DNA of 64,000 nucleotides from NCBI GenBank assembly GCA_009838765.1, contig VXQX01000086.1:29532-93531 (forward strand), in the 5' to 3' direction. The notes below the pieces were generated by a model that made no database searches, was not told the DNA's origin, and was given only the letters and a program-made list of their open reading frames with translations. Every line of letters starts with the position of its first letter. The first letter of the stretch is position 1. Below are positions 24,816 to 34,058 of the stretch, piece after piece. This DNA comes from Gemmatimonadales bacterium (lineage in GTDB: Bacteria; Gemmatimonadota; Gemmatimonadetes; Palauibacterales; Palauibacteraceae). The translations under genes and the position numbers were made by a program.

Positions 24816-26291
24816 ATGATCCGTCCGTCCCGAGGCCGTCCATGGCGTCGCGCCATCCCCTTCGTCGTCGCCGTCGTTCTCGCGACCCCCGTGTCCGGGT
24901 GCGCGCAGGGGAACGGCGATCCCGTGAACGATCCCCGCTTCGAGCAGGCGGTGGCGCTGTTCGATGCGTGGCTCGACGCGAAGATGGCGTACGAGAAGAT
25001 CCCCGGCGTGTCCGCGGCGCTCGTGCACGACCAGGATCTCGTCTGGTCCCGCGGCTACGGGTACGCGCACAAGGAGACCGGGGTCCCGGCCACGCCGTCG
25101 ACGATGTATTCGGTGTGCTCGATCTCGAAGCTCTTCACCTCCATCGGCGTGATGCAGCAGCGCGACGAGGGCAAGCTGGATCTCGACGATCCCGTCTCCG
25201 CGCACCTTCCGTGGTACGACCTCGAGCAGGTGTTTCCCGACGGTCCGAACGTGAACGTGGAGGGGATCCTCACCCACTCCTCGGGGCTCCCGCGCGAATC
25301 GGCGCACCCCTACTGGACGGGCCCCGACCATCCCTTCCCGACGCGGGATGAGATCGTCGAGGGTCTCGCGGAGCAGGAGACGCTCTATCCCGGCCGCCGC
25401 TACTTCCAGTACTCGAACCTGGGGATGGCGCTGGCGGGGCAGCTGATCGAGCAGGCTTCCGGGTTGGGATACGACGAGTACATCCGGAGCCGGATCCTGG
25501 AGCCGCTGGGGATGTCCGACACGTACACGGACATTCCCGTCGAGCACAGAGGGGGGCGCTACGCCACCGGGTACTCGCGGCTCGAGCGGGACGGCCAGCG
25601 GGCCGAGGCCCCCTTCTTCCAGGCGCTGGGGATGGCTTCCGCGGCGGGGTTCGCCTCCACCGTGGAGGACCTGGCGCGCCTCGCCTCGTGGCAATTCCGC
25701 CTGCTGGAGGACGGCGGGACGGAGATCCTCGACGTCAACACGCTGAGGGAGATGCACCGCGTGCACTGGGTGGACCCCGACTTCGACACGATGTGGGGGC
25801 TCGGGTTCGCGGTCTCGCGCCGCGACGGGGAGCGCGCGGTGGGCCACGGCGGCAGCTGCCCGGGCTTCCGCTCGACCTTCCAGCTCCTTCCGGCGAAGAA
25901 GCTGGCGGGAGTCGTGATGATGAACGCCCTCGCCAATCCCACCGACGTGTGGACGAAGATGATGGCCACGCTCGGCGCGGCCCTCGAGGAGATCCGGGGC
26001 GATCCCGACGGCGGGACCGCGCGCCCGGCCTCCCTGGCGGAGTACGAAGGACTGTACCAGTCCACGTGGGGAGAGACGGTCATCCTCCGGTGGGACGATG
26101 GGCTCGTGGCGCTCGGCCTTCCCAGCAACGATCCGGTCGAGGGAATGACGAAGCTGCGGCACGAGAGCGGCGATACCTTCCGGCGCATCCGGGACGACGG
26201 CGAGCCGGGAGAGGCGTACATCTTCCACCGGGAGGACGGCGCCATCGCCCGGTACAGCGTGCACGGCAACTTCTCCAACAAGGTCCGGTAG
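24816..26291 (+). CDS. Serine hydrolase lipoprotein (class C beta-lactamase/esterase family)
   Basis: 491 residues. Lipobox LATPVSGC (Cys about residue 29). The penicillin-binding-type active site is intact: SxxK in SVCSISKLFTSIGVMQQ (Ser near 110), YxN as FQYSNLGMALAGQLI and the third motif in VGHGGSCPGFRS. A C-terminal lipocalin-like extension of about 90 residues (SLAEYEGLYQSTWGETVILR) is typical of beta-lactamase-like esterases and peptidases rather than true lactamases. The ATG at 24816 follows AAGGAGG by 7 bases; longer upstream readings are not supported. Confidence 0.88.
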   Translation: MIRPSRGRPWRRAIPFVVAVVLATPVSGCAQGNGDPVNDPRFEQAVALFDAWLDAKMAYEKIPGVSAALVHDQDLVWSRGYGYAHKETGVPATPSTMYSVCSISKLFTSIGVMQQRDEGKLDLDDPVSAHLPWYDLEQVFPDGPNVNVEGILTHSSGLPRESAHPYWTGPDHPFPTRDEIVEGLAEQETLYPGRRYFQYSNLGMALAGQLIEQASGLGYDEYIRSRILEPLGMSDTYTDIPVEHRGGRYATGYSRLERDGQRAEAPFFQALGMASAAGFASTVEDLARLASWQFRLLEDGGTEILDVNTLREMHRVHWVDPDFDTMWGLGFAVSRRDGERAVGHGGSCPGFRSTFQLLPAKKLAGVVMMNALANPTDVWTKMMATLGAALEEIRGDPDGGTARPASLAEYEGLYQSTWGETVILRWDDGLVALGLPSNDPVEGMTKLRHESGDTFRRIRDDGEPGEAYIFHREDGAIARYSVHGNFSNKVR

Positions 26292-26297
26292 CGGAGG

Positions 26298-27557
26298 ATG
26301 ACGACGACGATGACGACCCTTTCGGGTTCTTCCGGCAGCCTCATTCCCGAGGCGGCGGCGCGCGAGGGCAACGACCCGATCTTCGCTCTGCACGGGGAGG
26401 CGGTGCGGCGGGCCGCGGCGGGCGAGTCGATCCTGAACTCGACGCTCGGGGCGCTGATGAACGACGACGGGACCCTCGCCGTGATGCCCGCGGCCGCCGA
26501 GGCGCTGGGACGCGTGCCGCACGCGCGCGCCGCCGGCTATGCGCCGATCTCCGGAGACCCTCCGTACCTGGCCGCGGTGATCGCGGACCTGTGCGGGGAG
26601 GGCCGGCTGGCCGAGCAGGCGGTGGCCGTCGCCACGCCGGGGAGCACCGGAGCGATCCACCACGCGATCCTGAACTTCCTCGAGCCCGGGCAGGCGGCGC
26701 TCACGCCCAGCTACTACTGGGGTCCGTACCACACGATCTCGACCCATTCGGGACGCGCGGTCGAGACCTTCAACATGTTCGACGCCGGGATCCGCCTCGA
26801 TGTCGAGGCGTTCCGGGCGGGGCTCGAGGGCCAGATCGAGCGGCAGGGGCGGTCGCTCGTCCTCTTCAACTTCCCCTGCAACAACCCCACCGGCTATTCG
26901 CTCGACGAGTCGGAGTGGGAGGCCGTGGCGGAGATCGTGCGGGAGGTCGGCCGGCGGGGTCCCGTCGCGTTCCTCCTCGACCATGCCTACGCGAAGTTCG
27001 GGGATGAGGGATCGAACCGCTGGCTCAGCCATATCCCGCGGATGATGGAGTCCGCGACGGTTCTCGTGGGCTGGACCGTGTCGAAGTCGTTCGCCCTCTA
27101 CGGCGCGCGGGTGGGGGCGCTGGTGGCGCTTCACCGGGAGGCGGAGGAGCGGCAGCGCATCTCGAACGCGCTCGGCTTCTCGTGCCGCGCCACGTGGTCG
27201 AACTGCAACCACCTCGGACTGCTCGGCGCCACCGAACTCCTCACGGATCCGGAGCTGCGCCGGCGCACGGAGGAGGAGCGCGCGGGGATGATCGCCCTCC
27301 TCAACGAGCGCGTCGAGGTGTTCAACGAACTGGCGGGGAGGGCCGGGCTGTCGTATCCCCGCTACGAGGGCGGCTTCTTCGTGTCGGTGTTCACGCCGGA
27401 CGCGGAGGTGACGGCCGCAACCATGCGCGATGCCGGGGTGTACGTGGTCCCGATGGAGGGTGCGGTACGGATCGCGTTGTGCGCGACGCCGGCGCACTCG
27501 ATTCCCCGGCTCGTCGACGCGCTGGCCGAGGGGATCGCGACCGCCCGCGCCGCGTGA
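26298..27557 (+). CDS. Class I/II PLP-dependent aminotransferase
   Basis: 419 residues, fold-type I. Features are GAIHHAILNFLEPGQAALTP, FNFPCNNPTGYSLDESEW, FLLDHAYAKFGDEGS and the PLP-lysine segment LVGWTVSKSFALYGARVG. It resembles aromatic/aspartate aminotransferases; the amino-donor specificity cannot be read. The start is ambiguous: ATG 26298 lies immediately after GGAGG, while ATG 26310 has 12 bases of spacing. It lies 6 bases after the serine-hydrolase gene, so the two are probably co-transcribed. Confidence 0.87.
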   Translation: MTTTMTTLSGSSGSLIPEAAAREGNDPIFALHGEAVRRAAAGESILNSTLGALMNDDGTLAVMPAAAEALGRVPHARAAGYAPISGDPPYLAAVIADLCGEGRLAEQAVAVATPGSTGAIHHAILNFLEPGQAALTPSYYWGPYHTISTHSGRAVETFNMFDAGIRLDVEAFRAGLEGQIERQGRSLVLFNFPCNNPTGYSLDESEWEAVAEIVREVGRRGPVAFLLDHAYAKFGDEGSNRWLSHIPRMMESATVLVGWTVSKSFALYGARVGALVALHREAEERQRISNALGFSCRATWSNCNHLGLLGATELLTDPELRRRTEEERAGMIALLNERVEVFNELAGRAGLSYPRYEGGFFVSVFTPDAEVTAATMRDAGVYVVPMEGAVRIALCATPAHSIPRLVDALAEGIATARAA

Positions 27558-27600
27558 GCGGCCCGTCCGACAGAACGACGATCTGTCCGTGAGAAAGACG

Positions 27601-28155
27601 ATGAAACGACACAAGACAGTTCCGGTTCCGGCGCCGACCCTTCTGGTTCTGGCGCCGGCCCTCGCTCTCCTCGCGGCCACCGGTTGTACCGGCCAGCCGC
27701 CGCCCGCGGACCTGTCCGACGCCGACAAGCTCGCACGCGTGGAAGAGATGGTGGAGGAAGTCGAACGCCGCTTTCCGGAGGTGGAAGCCGTCTCCGTGGA
27801 GGACGTGGGGCGGCTGCTCGAGACCGGAAGCGTCGTGCTCGTCGACGCCCGGGCGCCCCGCGAGCGCGAGGTCTCCTGGATTCCCGGCTCCATCACCTCC
27901 GAGGAGTTCGAGCAGGACCCCGGCCGCTACTCGGACCTCACCGTCGTGGCGTACTGCACGATCGGCCACCGGAGTTCCGAGTACGCGGAGCGGCAGAACG
28001 AGCAGGGCCGCCGCGTCCTCAACCTGCGCGGGAGCCTCCTCTCATGGGCCCACGCCGGGGGGCCGATCGTGGGCCCCGATGGGCCGACCCACCGCCTGCA
28101 CGTCTACGGCGAAACCTGGAACCTCGCCCCCGCCCGCTACGAAACGACCTGGTGA
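27601..28155 (+). CDS. Rhodanese-domain lipoprotein
   Basis: 184 residues. Lipobox LLAATGC (Cys about 28), then a rhodanese fold: VSVEDVGRLLETGSVVLVDA, REREVSWIPGSIT and the active-site loop VVAYCTIGHRSSEYAE, whose Cys would carry the persulfide. The loop sequence CTIGHR fits single-domain rhodaneses. A periplasm-facing sulfurtransferase is inferred; the acceptor is unknown. Possible starts are ATG 27601 or GTG 27589. Confidence 0.85.
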   Translation: MKRHKTVPVPAPTLLVLAPALALLAATGCTGQPPPADLSDADKLARVEEMVEEVERRFPEVEAVSVEDVGRLLETGSVVLVDARAPREREVSWIPGSITSEEFEQDPGRYSDLTVVAYCTIGHRSSEYAERQNEQGRRVLNLRGSLLSWAHAGGPIVGPDGPTHRLHVYGETWNLAPARYETTW

Positions 28156-28176
28156 CGCCTGAAATAGAATCTCCAG

Positions 28177-28211
28177 CGGGTGATTCGGACAGAACTCAAC
28201 GGGTGATTCGG
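28177..28211 (+). repeat. Short direct repeat pair between rhodanese and Uma2 genes
   Basis: CGGGTGATTCGG occurs at 28177-28188 and again at 28200-28211 in the 118-base convergent gap at the left edge of the accessory region. Significance unknown. Confidence 0.6.
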
Positions 28212-28273
28212 CAAGACGCCGAATAAGTGCCTTCGTGGAAGATGTTGCGTCTGGCCTCGGGAGATCCGCCTGG

Positions 28274-28858
28274 TCAGCCGGGGGGCTCGCCGAATCCCGG
28301 GGCGAAGATGGCGGAAAGGTCGATCGTGCCGACCTGCGTGTCGCCGAGGCGGACGGGGAGCAGGCGGCGGAAGCGCTCGGGCCTGAGGCTCACGTCCGGT
28401 TCCGCCGCGGTTCCCGAGCCGAAGCGGTACACGTCGACCCGGTTCTCGGCGAGATCCACGATCCAGTACTCGCGCACGCCCTGGCGCTCGTAGAGCCGCC
28501 GCTTCACGCCGCGGTCGCGCTTGGCGGTGGAGGGAGAGAGGACCTCCACGACGAGGTCGGGCGCCCCCACGAGTCCCGCCTCCTCGACGATGTGGCGCCG
28601 CTCGTTGGAGACGAAGAGGATGTCCGGCTGCACGCCCTCGCCGGTCGCGGGGAACTCGACGCCGGGCGTGGGCACGACCTCGCCGTGTCCGGGATCCTCC
28701 AACAACTCGCACAGCTTCCTCAGGAGTCGCGCGCCGACCACCTGGTGTCGCCACCTGGGAGCGGCGGTCACGTGCAGGACCCCGCCGATCGCCTCGTAGC
28801 GATTGCCGTCGTCGGGCATCCGCTGCGCGTCCCGCCAGGTGACTTCGGTAAGTTGCAT
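28274..28858 (-). CDS. Uma2-family (DUF820) putative restriction-like endonuclease
   Basis: 194 residues. The PD-(D/E)xK-like Uma2 core is seen in RYEAIGGVLHVTAAPRWRHQ, VQPDILFVSNERRHIVEEAG, APDLVVEVLSPSTAKRDRGV and KRRLYERQGVREYWIVDLAE. The VxPDxxFV and EVLSPST...K motifs supply the acidic and lysine residues. Uma2 proteins are very common in cyanobacteria and accessory regions, but their biological role is undefined. The ATG at 28858 begins MQLTEVTWRD. Stands alone on the minus strand at the island's left boundary. Confidence 0.88.
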   Translation of the reverse strand: MQLTEVTWRDAQRMPDDGNRYEAIGGVLHVTAAPRWRHQVVGARLLRKLCELLEDPGHGEVVPTPGVEFPATGEGVQPDILFVSNERRHIVEEAGLVGAPDLVVEVLSPSTAKRDRGVKRRLYERQGVREYWIVDLAENRVDVYRFGSGTAAEPDVSLRPERFRRLLPVRLGDTQVGTIDLSAIFAPGFGEPPG

Positions 28859-28990
28859 GGTTCGCACATCATAGCTCCGCGCTCGGCTCCGATCCAACCC
28901 TGAACCGATGATGCGCGGGGCCATCAACGCATCCTCAACGGTGCGTGGATGTTGTGGCGGGAGCTCCTCTCGTGGGCCCCCGTCGACGAT

Positions 28991-29203
28991 TCAAACCCCT
29001 GCCTTCAACACCCGCATGAGGTGTTCAGAGAGAACGAGGCGTCCCTGGCGTATACCGCTTTCGGGCCTCTCCAACTCCGTCTGATGCGCTTCTTCGAGGT
29101 GGCCAAGGATATGTCGGGCAACGTCGGGATGATCCGTCGTTAGCCAGATCACAAGGTCCGTAGCGACATTCCTGTACCCTTCAATGATCTGATCCTTCTC
29201 CAC
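28991..29203 (-). CDS. Small protein of unknown function
   Basis: 70 residues from a GTG at 29203 with a strong GGAGGAGGG ribosome site 4 bases upstream. The sequence, beginning MEKDQIIEGYRNVATDLVIW, is charged and probably all-helical, with no membrane segment or Cys. I do not recognise a family. It is divergent from the defence genes starting at 29331 and shares the AT-rich intergenic region with them. Confidence 0.6.
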   Translation of the reverse strand: MEKDQIIEGYRNVATDLVIWLTTDHPDVARHILGHLEEAHQTELERPESGIRQGRLVLSEHLMRVLKAGV

Positions 29204-29234
29204 GTCGCCCTCCTCCCATCCCGATCATGAATTT

Positions 29235-29263
29235 TTGACCTCAACCACAATATATAGTATAGT
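29235..29263 (+). promoter_or_regulatory. Sigma-70-like promoter at the entrance of the defence operon
   Basis: TTGACC (29235-29240), a 17-base spacer and TATAGT (29258-29263) lie in a conspicuously AT-rich stretch ahead of the 29331 gene. This is one of few near-consensus promoters in the window. Confidence 0.65.
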
Positions 29264-29330
29264 TCAAGCCCCCTCCCTACAATATGTGGGGATTCACCTC
29301 GTTTGGTTCAGAAGAAAGGTAGCAGTTTCC

Positions 29331-30023
29331 ATGGAGTCGACCCGACGTACGTATCCCGTAATCAGCCAGAAGGCGTGGTGGAGGCTGCGTAAGCAGTTTC
29401 GCCAGTCCGTTCCGGCTCAAGTGACCGCCCGCTACTTGGCCACGGTGCTGGGGGTCCAAGAGAGGTCCGCGGAGGCGAACGTGCTTATCGGTCTGCGCGC
29501 CGTAGGTCTCGTCGACAAGGACGGAACCCCGACGCCGCGCGCTAACGGCTGGCGCGACGATGAACTCTATGCCGAGGTCTGCAAGGAAATCCGGGAAGAG
29601 GTCTACCCGCAAGAACTGCGGGACGCGGTTCCGGATACCTCCGGTGCAGGAGATGCGGCACAGGGGTGGTTCATGCGCACCACGGGCTGCGGTCAGAGCG
29701 CAGCCAGGAAGATGGCGTCCTTGTACTCCCTGCTCACCGACGCGGATCCGTCAGCCGGACAGAAGCAGACCAGTCGTAAGCAAAAGGAGCCGTCGCGGTC
29801 ACGACCCAACAAGAAGCAGCCTGCTTCCGCCGCGCCTGAGAAGAAGCAACGCTCGCAACCGAAGCAGAGCCCTTCTCCTGCTCTTCCAGACCCGGAAATG
29901 CCGGAAGTGCGTCTCAATCTCGAGATCCGGATCGATGCGAGCGTCACGCCCGATCAGATCGACCAGATCTTCGCGAGCATGGCCAAGCACATCTACCGAC
30001 GTCGTAGTGATGAAGGGCAGTAA
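29331..30023 (+). CDS. DUF5343-like protein
   Basis: 230 residues. The N-terminal 135 residues (YPVISQKAWWRLRKQFRQSV, RYLATVLGVQERSAEANVLI, YPQELRDAVPDTS) look like a winged-helix-type DUF5343 domain. They are followed by a Lys/Ser/Pro-rich linker (about 150-195) and a short C-terminal segment, LEIRIDASVTPDQIDQIFAS. DUF5343 proteins often sit in defence or mobile regions with no proven function; a regulatory or DNA-contact role is a guess. The ATG at 29331 is preceded by a weak GAAAGG. It overlaps the next gene by 14 bases. Confidence 0.65.
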   Translation: MESTRRTYPVISQKAWWRLRKQFRQSVPAQVTARYLATVLGVQERSAEANVLIGLRAVGLVDKDGTPTPRANGWRDDELYAEVCKEIREEVYPQELRDAVPDTSGAGDAAQGWFMRTTGCGQSAARKMASLYSLLTDADPSAGQKQTSRKQKEPSRSRPNKKQPASAAPEKKQRSQPKQSPSPALPDPEMPEVRLNLEIRIDASVTPDQIDQIFASMAKHIYRRRSDEGQ

Positions 30024-30537
30024 CTCCGAGGCTGCCAAGGCGGGGCTTGCCCTCTTGAAGAGCCTTGCAGCTGACACGCATGAGTTGCGGCTGCCGCCGG
30101 AGCAGGGGACGGCCTCCACGACCCAGCGGGTTCTTCCATTCTCGGTGGTGCGCGGGACGCGAAGCTATCTGGAAACGCTCACTCATCAGATCAACGGCTC
30201 GTATGAGCACGGCTGGTATGATGCGTGTGCCGTCATGATGCGACGTCTCCTCGAGAGCCTCATCATCGAGGTGTTTGAGGAGCGACAGATGGCCGACAAG
30301 ATCCAGGACACTTCAGGAAACTTCCTGCCGCTCGAACGATTGGTCGGAAAGGTGACCGGCGAGCCCGCGTGGAACCTCAGCAGGGTAACCAGAAGAGCGC
30401 TGTCTGAGGTCAAGAGCCTCGGTGACAATTCGGCCCACGTGCGCCGTTTCATCGCCCACCGACGTGACATCGACAACGTGAAGGCGGGTTTCCGAACTGC
30501 AGTCCAGGAGTTGGTTGGCGTAGGCGGACTCGGATAA
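30010..30537 (+). CDS. DUF4145-like protein
   Basis: 175 residues. The core YLETLTHQINGSYEHGWYDA, CAVMMRRLLESLIIEVFEER and the closing LGDNSAHVRRFIAHRRDIDN resemble DUF4145-like helical domains found beside restriction and toxin-antitoxin genes. Biochemical role unknown. The start ATG 30010 (or GTG 30007) lies within the previous gene, implying coupling. No catalytic motif is visible. Confidence 0.6.
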   Translation: MKGSNSEAAKAGLALLKSLAADTHELRLPPEQGTASTTQRVLPFSVVRGTRSYLETLTHQINGSYEHGWYDACAVMMRRLLESLIIEVFEERQMADKIQDTSGNFLPLERLVGKVTGEPAWNLSRVTRRALSEVKSLGDNSAHVRRFIAHRRDIDNVKAGFRTAVQELVGVGGLG

Positions 30538-30631
30538 GGGCGCGACCTCCCCGATGGGTCGCCGTCGGCCGGCGGCGGCGCTATTTACCAAGCCGACTTG
30601 CGGCCATCTGCCGCTGCCGTTGGGAGGTGAT

Positions 30632-33600
30632 TTGAGTGACGTAACGCCGTTGAAAGCCGGACAGATTCTGACGGGAGCGCTGTTCACCGAGCCGATGCGG
30701 GTGGAGACCGTCCAGCCGAACGGCGCTGGGCTTTGGGTGGCTGGGCTGGTCGGCGTGCATTCCGAACGGTTTCGCAGGGCCACTCTGACGGCCGAGGATC
30801 TCGCGGCGCTGTCCGTTTCGGACACCTCGCCGACTTTCGATGGCGACGGGAGGCTGCTACGCCTCGGGCTCCAGGCGTACGCGCTCGGCATCGCGTACGA
30901 GTTCGACCCGTACTTCGGCCTTTCGATCTCCCGCGTGGACCCGCTGCCGCACCAGCTCGAGGCCGTCTACGAGCATCTTGTGAAGCTCCCCAGCGTCCGC
31001 TTTCTGCTCGCCGACGATGCAGGTGCGGGGAAGACCATCATGGCGGGCCTTCTCATCCGCGAACTCAAGCTGCGGGGGCTCGTCGAGCGGATCCTCGTCG
31101 TGTGTCCCGCGAACCTGTCGTTCCAGTGGCAGCGCGAGTTGAGGGAGAAGTTCGACGAGCAGTTCCTCGTGCTCAAGGGAGCGGATATCCGGGGGCAGTT
31201 CGGCGTCAACCAGTGGCTGGAGCAGAAGCAGGTCATCACGTCGCTGGACCTCGCCAAGCGTGACGATATCCTGCCGGGCCTCGCGCAGGTGCGGTGGGAC
31301 CTCGTGATCGTCGACGAGGCGCACCGGATGTCGGCGCGGGACGAGAGCCATAAGAGCCTGCGGTACAAGCTGGGCGAACTGCTGCGCGACAACGCGGACC
31401 ACATGCTCCTGCTCACGGCTACGCCGCATCGGGGCGATCCCGAGAACTTCACGCTCTTTCTGCAGTTGCTCGACCGGGACGCATACGCGGACGTCACCTC
31501 GATCCGCGAAGCCATGAACCGACGGAGCGCACCCTTCTACCTGCGCCGGACGAAGGAGGCGATGGTCTACTTCCCGGAGCGCGAGGACGACGGCACCTGG
31601 ACGGCGAAGCCCGTGTTCACGAAGCGCATCCCGCGCACGGCGAACTTCACGATCGACGACGCGGAGTGGGATCTCTACGACCGCGTGACGAAGTTTGTTA
31701 AGCGGCAGAGCGTGCGCGCGGCGGAGCGGACCGGCGACCCCCGGGCCCGGGCGGTCGGATTCCTGATGTCGCTGTACCAGCGGCGACTCGCGTCGAGCAC
31801 GCACGCCATGCGCCGCTCGCTCGAGAACCGCGCAAACCGCCTGGAGACGGGTCTCCAGAACGCCCGCGAACTGTTGCGGACAGCCCCTCCCGACCTTCCT
31901 AACATCGAGGAACTCGAGGAGTTCGAGGATGCGGAGCGGGAGCGGCTGGAACGGCTGCTGGATGCCGTCACGCTTGCGGGGAACGAAGAGGACGTACAGG
32001 CCGAGATCGCCGAACTGCGGGAACTTGCCGAAGAGGCGAAGGGCGTGGAGGCCGCCGGACGCGAGGCGAAGCTCGCGCAGCTGGAGCGCCTTCTGCGGGA
32101 GGAGGGATTCTTCGACCGCCCGGACCAGCGACTGCTCATCTTCACGGAGTTCAGGGACACGCTCGACTACCTCATGGACCGACTCAAGGCCTGGGGCTTC
32201 AGCGTCGGCTGCATCCATGGACAGATGCGGCCGGGGTCGCGCGACGAACCGGGTAGCCGGCTCCACGCCGAACAGCAGTTTCGAGAGGGGGCGATCCAGG
32301 TGCTCGTGGCTACCGAGGCGGCCGGCGAGGGCATCAACCTCCAGTGCTGCCACATCCTGTTCAACTACGACATTCCGTGGAACCCGAACCGGCTCGAGCA
32401 GCGCATGGGGCGCATCCACCGCTACGGACAGCGGCACGATTGTCTCATCTTCAACTTCGTCGCCACCAACACGATCGAGGGCCGGGTGCTGGAGCGTCTG
32501 CTGAGCAAGCTTCAGACGATCCGCGATGCGCTCGACGACGACGCGGTGTTCAACGTGGTGGGCGAGGTGCTGCCGTCCGCACATGTCGAGCGCGTGCTGC
32601 GCGACTACTACGCGGGCCGACTCGGCGATGAGGATCTTGAGGAGCGTCTCCTGCGGAACGTGGACGAGGGCCGCTTCCGCGACATCTGCCAGACGGCGCT
32701 CGAGGGGCTCGCTGCCAAGAAACTCAACCTCGACATGCTCGCCGAACGCCGGGCCCGCGCCCGAGAGCGCCGGGTCGTGCCGGAGACCATCGCTCGGTTC
32801 ATGGGTGACGCGGCTCGCGAGGCCGGTCTGGAGCTGAAGCCCCTGCGCTTGCCCCACGCGTTCGAGCCCGGCCGCACCCCTTTGCGGCTAAAGAGATACG
32901 AGCGGGACCCGGACTGGAAGCTGCAGGAACTTTCCATCCGCTATCCGCGACTGTCGACAGACCGGGAGACGGCCGACGAAAACCATCTCGAATGGATCAC
33001 CCCGGGACACCCGCTGTTCGAGGCCCTGCGCCGAAACGCCTCCGACGGTTCGCGAGACGCGTTCGCGGCGGGGGCCTGCTTTCATTCCCTGGAGCACGAT
33101 GCGCCGGCGCGTCTCGACTTCTACCGGGCGCGGGCTGTGGACGGGCTCGGGAACGTCATCCACGAGCGACTCTTCACGGTCGAGTCCGCGGGCGACGACT
33201 CCCAAAGCCTGCGCGAAGCGGACATCCTGGGGAATCTCAGCCCCGCCCCTGCGCCGGACGACCCGCCGCCCGAAGCGACCCTTCCCCACCCCGACGAGTG
33301 GCTCCACGAACACGCCCTCATGCCATTCATCAAGGAAATCCGGGCGGAACGCCTGGAGCAGGTCGATCGCGTGGCCGAACACGTCGAGCTGTCGCTCACT
33401 CAAGTGCTGCAGCGCCTCGACGACGAGATCGGGAGGGCAGCCGAGGAGGTCGAGAAGGGCGGCACCGGCGCCGCGGGACGACTTGCGCAAGCGGAGACCC
33501 GTCACGCCGAGGTGGCGGCACGCCGCGAACGGCGGCGGGAGGAGTTGAAGCGGCAGCGCGCCGTGACGCTGCAAGGAGTCGAACGTCTGGCAAGCGCCCT

Positions 33601-34051
33601 CGTGCTGCCGCATCCAGAGCGCGAGTCGCCTGAAGTGCGCCGCCTGCGTCCCAACCCCGAGACTGAAATGACCGCCATGCGGACGGTCATGGCCTACGAG
33701 GCCGCGCGAGGCTGCAAGGTCGCCGATGTGCACGAGAAGAATCTCGGCTATGACATAACCAGCTTCGATCCCGAATCGGGCGAACTCCGCCTCATCGAGA
33801 TCAAGGGCCTCGCCGCGCGAGAGGGCACGATCCTCCTCACGCCCAACGAGCGGCGCGTGGCCGAGGACCGGCGGGACTGCTATTGGCTGTACGTGGTAAC
33901 GAACTGCGCTGGAGAACCGAAGCTCGAAGACCCAATCTTCGACCCGGCCGGGCAACCATGGAACGAGGTCCGCAAGGTGCAGCATTACTACCTCACGGTG
34001 GATGCTCTGACGCAACCGCTGAAGCTCCACGAACGCGGAGAGGAAGGCTAA
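30632..34051 (+). CDS. SNF2-family helicase with C-terminal DUF3883 domain
   Basis: 1139 residues. RecA-like domain 1 has LLADDAGAGKTIMAGLLIRE (about residue 130), the DEAH box VIVDEAHRMSARDES (about 226) and LLTATPHRGDPENF. Domain 2 has LLIFTEFRDTLDYLMDRL, ATEAAGEGINLQCCHILFNY and the arginine-finger motif QRMGRIHRYGQRHD. Coiled-coil-rich inserts sit between the lobes and near residue 950. The C-terminal DUF3883 (EKNLGYDITSFDPESGELRL, IEIKG) is a nuclease-fold relative common in defence proteins. The TTG at 30632, 4 bases after GGAGGTGAT, is preferred; ATG 30554 would add 26 unconserved residues. Translocase arm of the methylase-linked system that follows. Confidence 0.88.
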   Translation: MSDVTPLKAGQILTGALFTEPMRVETVQPNGAGLWVAGLVGVHSERFRRATLTAEDLAALSVSDTSPTFDGDGRLLRLGLQAYALGIAYEFDPYFGLSISRVDPLPHQLEAVYEHLVKLPSVRFLLADDAGAGKTIMAGLLIRELKLRGLVERILVVCPANLSFQWQRELREKFDEQFLVLKGADIRGQFGVNQWLEQKQVITSLDLAKRDDILPGLAQVRWDLVIVDEAHRMSARDESHKSLRYKLGELLRDNADHMLLLTATPHRGDPENFTLFLQLLDRDAYADVTSIREAMNRRSAPFYLRRTKEAMVYFPEREDDGTWTAKPVFTKRIPRTANFTIDDAEWDLYDRVTKFVKRQSVRAAERTGDPRARAVGFLMSLYQRRLASSTHAMRRSLENRANRLETGLQNARELLRTAPPDLPNIEELEEFEDAERERLERLLDAVTLAGNEEDVQAEIAELRELAEEAKGVEAAGREAKLAQLERLLREEGFFDRPDQRLLIFTEFRDTLDYLMDRLKAWGFSVGCIHGQMRPGSRDEPGSRLHAEQQFREGAIQVLVATEAAGEGINLQCCHILFNYDIPWNPNRLEQRMGRIHRYGQRHDCLIFNFVATNTIEGRVLERLLSKLQTIRDALDDDAVFNVVGEVLPSAHVERVLRDYYAGRLGDEDLEERLLRNVDEGRFRDICQTALEGLAAKKLNLDMLAERRARARERRVVPETIARFMGDAAREAGLELKPLRLPHAFEPGRTPLRLKRYERDPDWKLQELSIRYPRLSTDRETADENHLEWITPGHPLFEALRRNASDGSRDAFAAGACFHSLEHDAPARLDFYRARAVDGLGNVIHERLFTVESAGDDSQSLREADILGNLSPAPAPDDPPPEATLPHPDEWLHEHALMPFIKEIRAERLEQVDRVAEHVELSLTQVLQRLDDEIGRAAEEVEKGGTGAAGRLAQAETRHAEVAARRERRREELKRQRAVTLQGVERLASALVLPHPERESPEVRRLRPNPETEMTAMRTVMAYEAARGCKVADVHEKNLGYDITSFDPESGELRLIEIKGLAAREGTILLTPNERRVAEDRRDCYWLYVVTNCAGEPKLEDPIFDPAGQPWNEVRKVQHYYLTVDALTQPLKLHERGEEG

Positions 34052-34058
34052 CCGGCCG

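Noticed and set aside
24801..27896. Long open minus-strand frame (1031 codons) opposite the serine hydrolase, aminotransferase and rhodanese genes
   Set aside because: Arg/Pro/Gly-rich translation with no family motif; it is the antisense shadow of three clear plus-strand genes, as expected at this GC content.
30554..30631. Upstream ATG for the SNF2 helicase
   Set aside because: It adds 26 unconserved residues and lacks a ribosome site, while TTG 30632 follows GGAGGTGAT directly.
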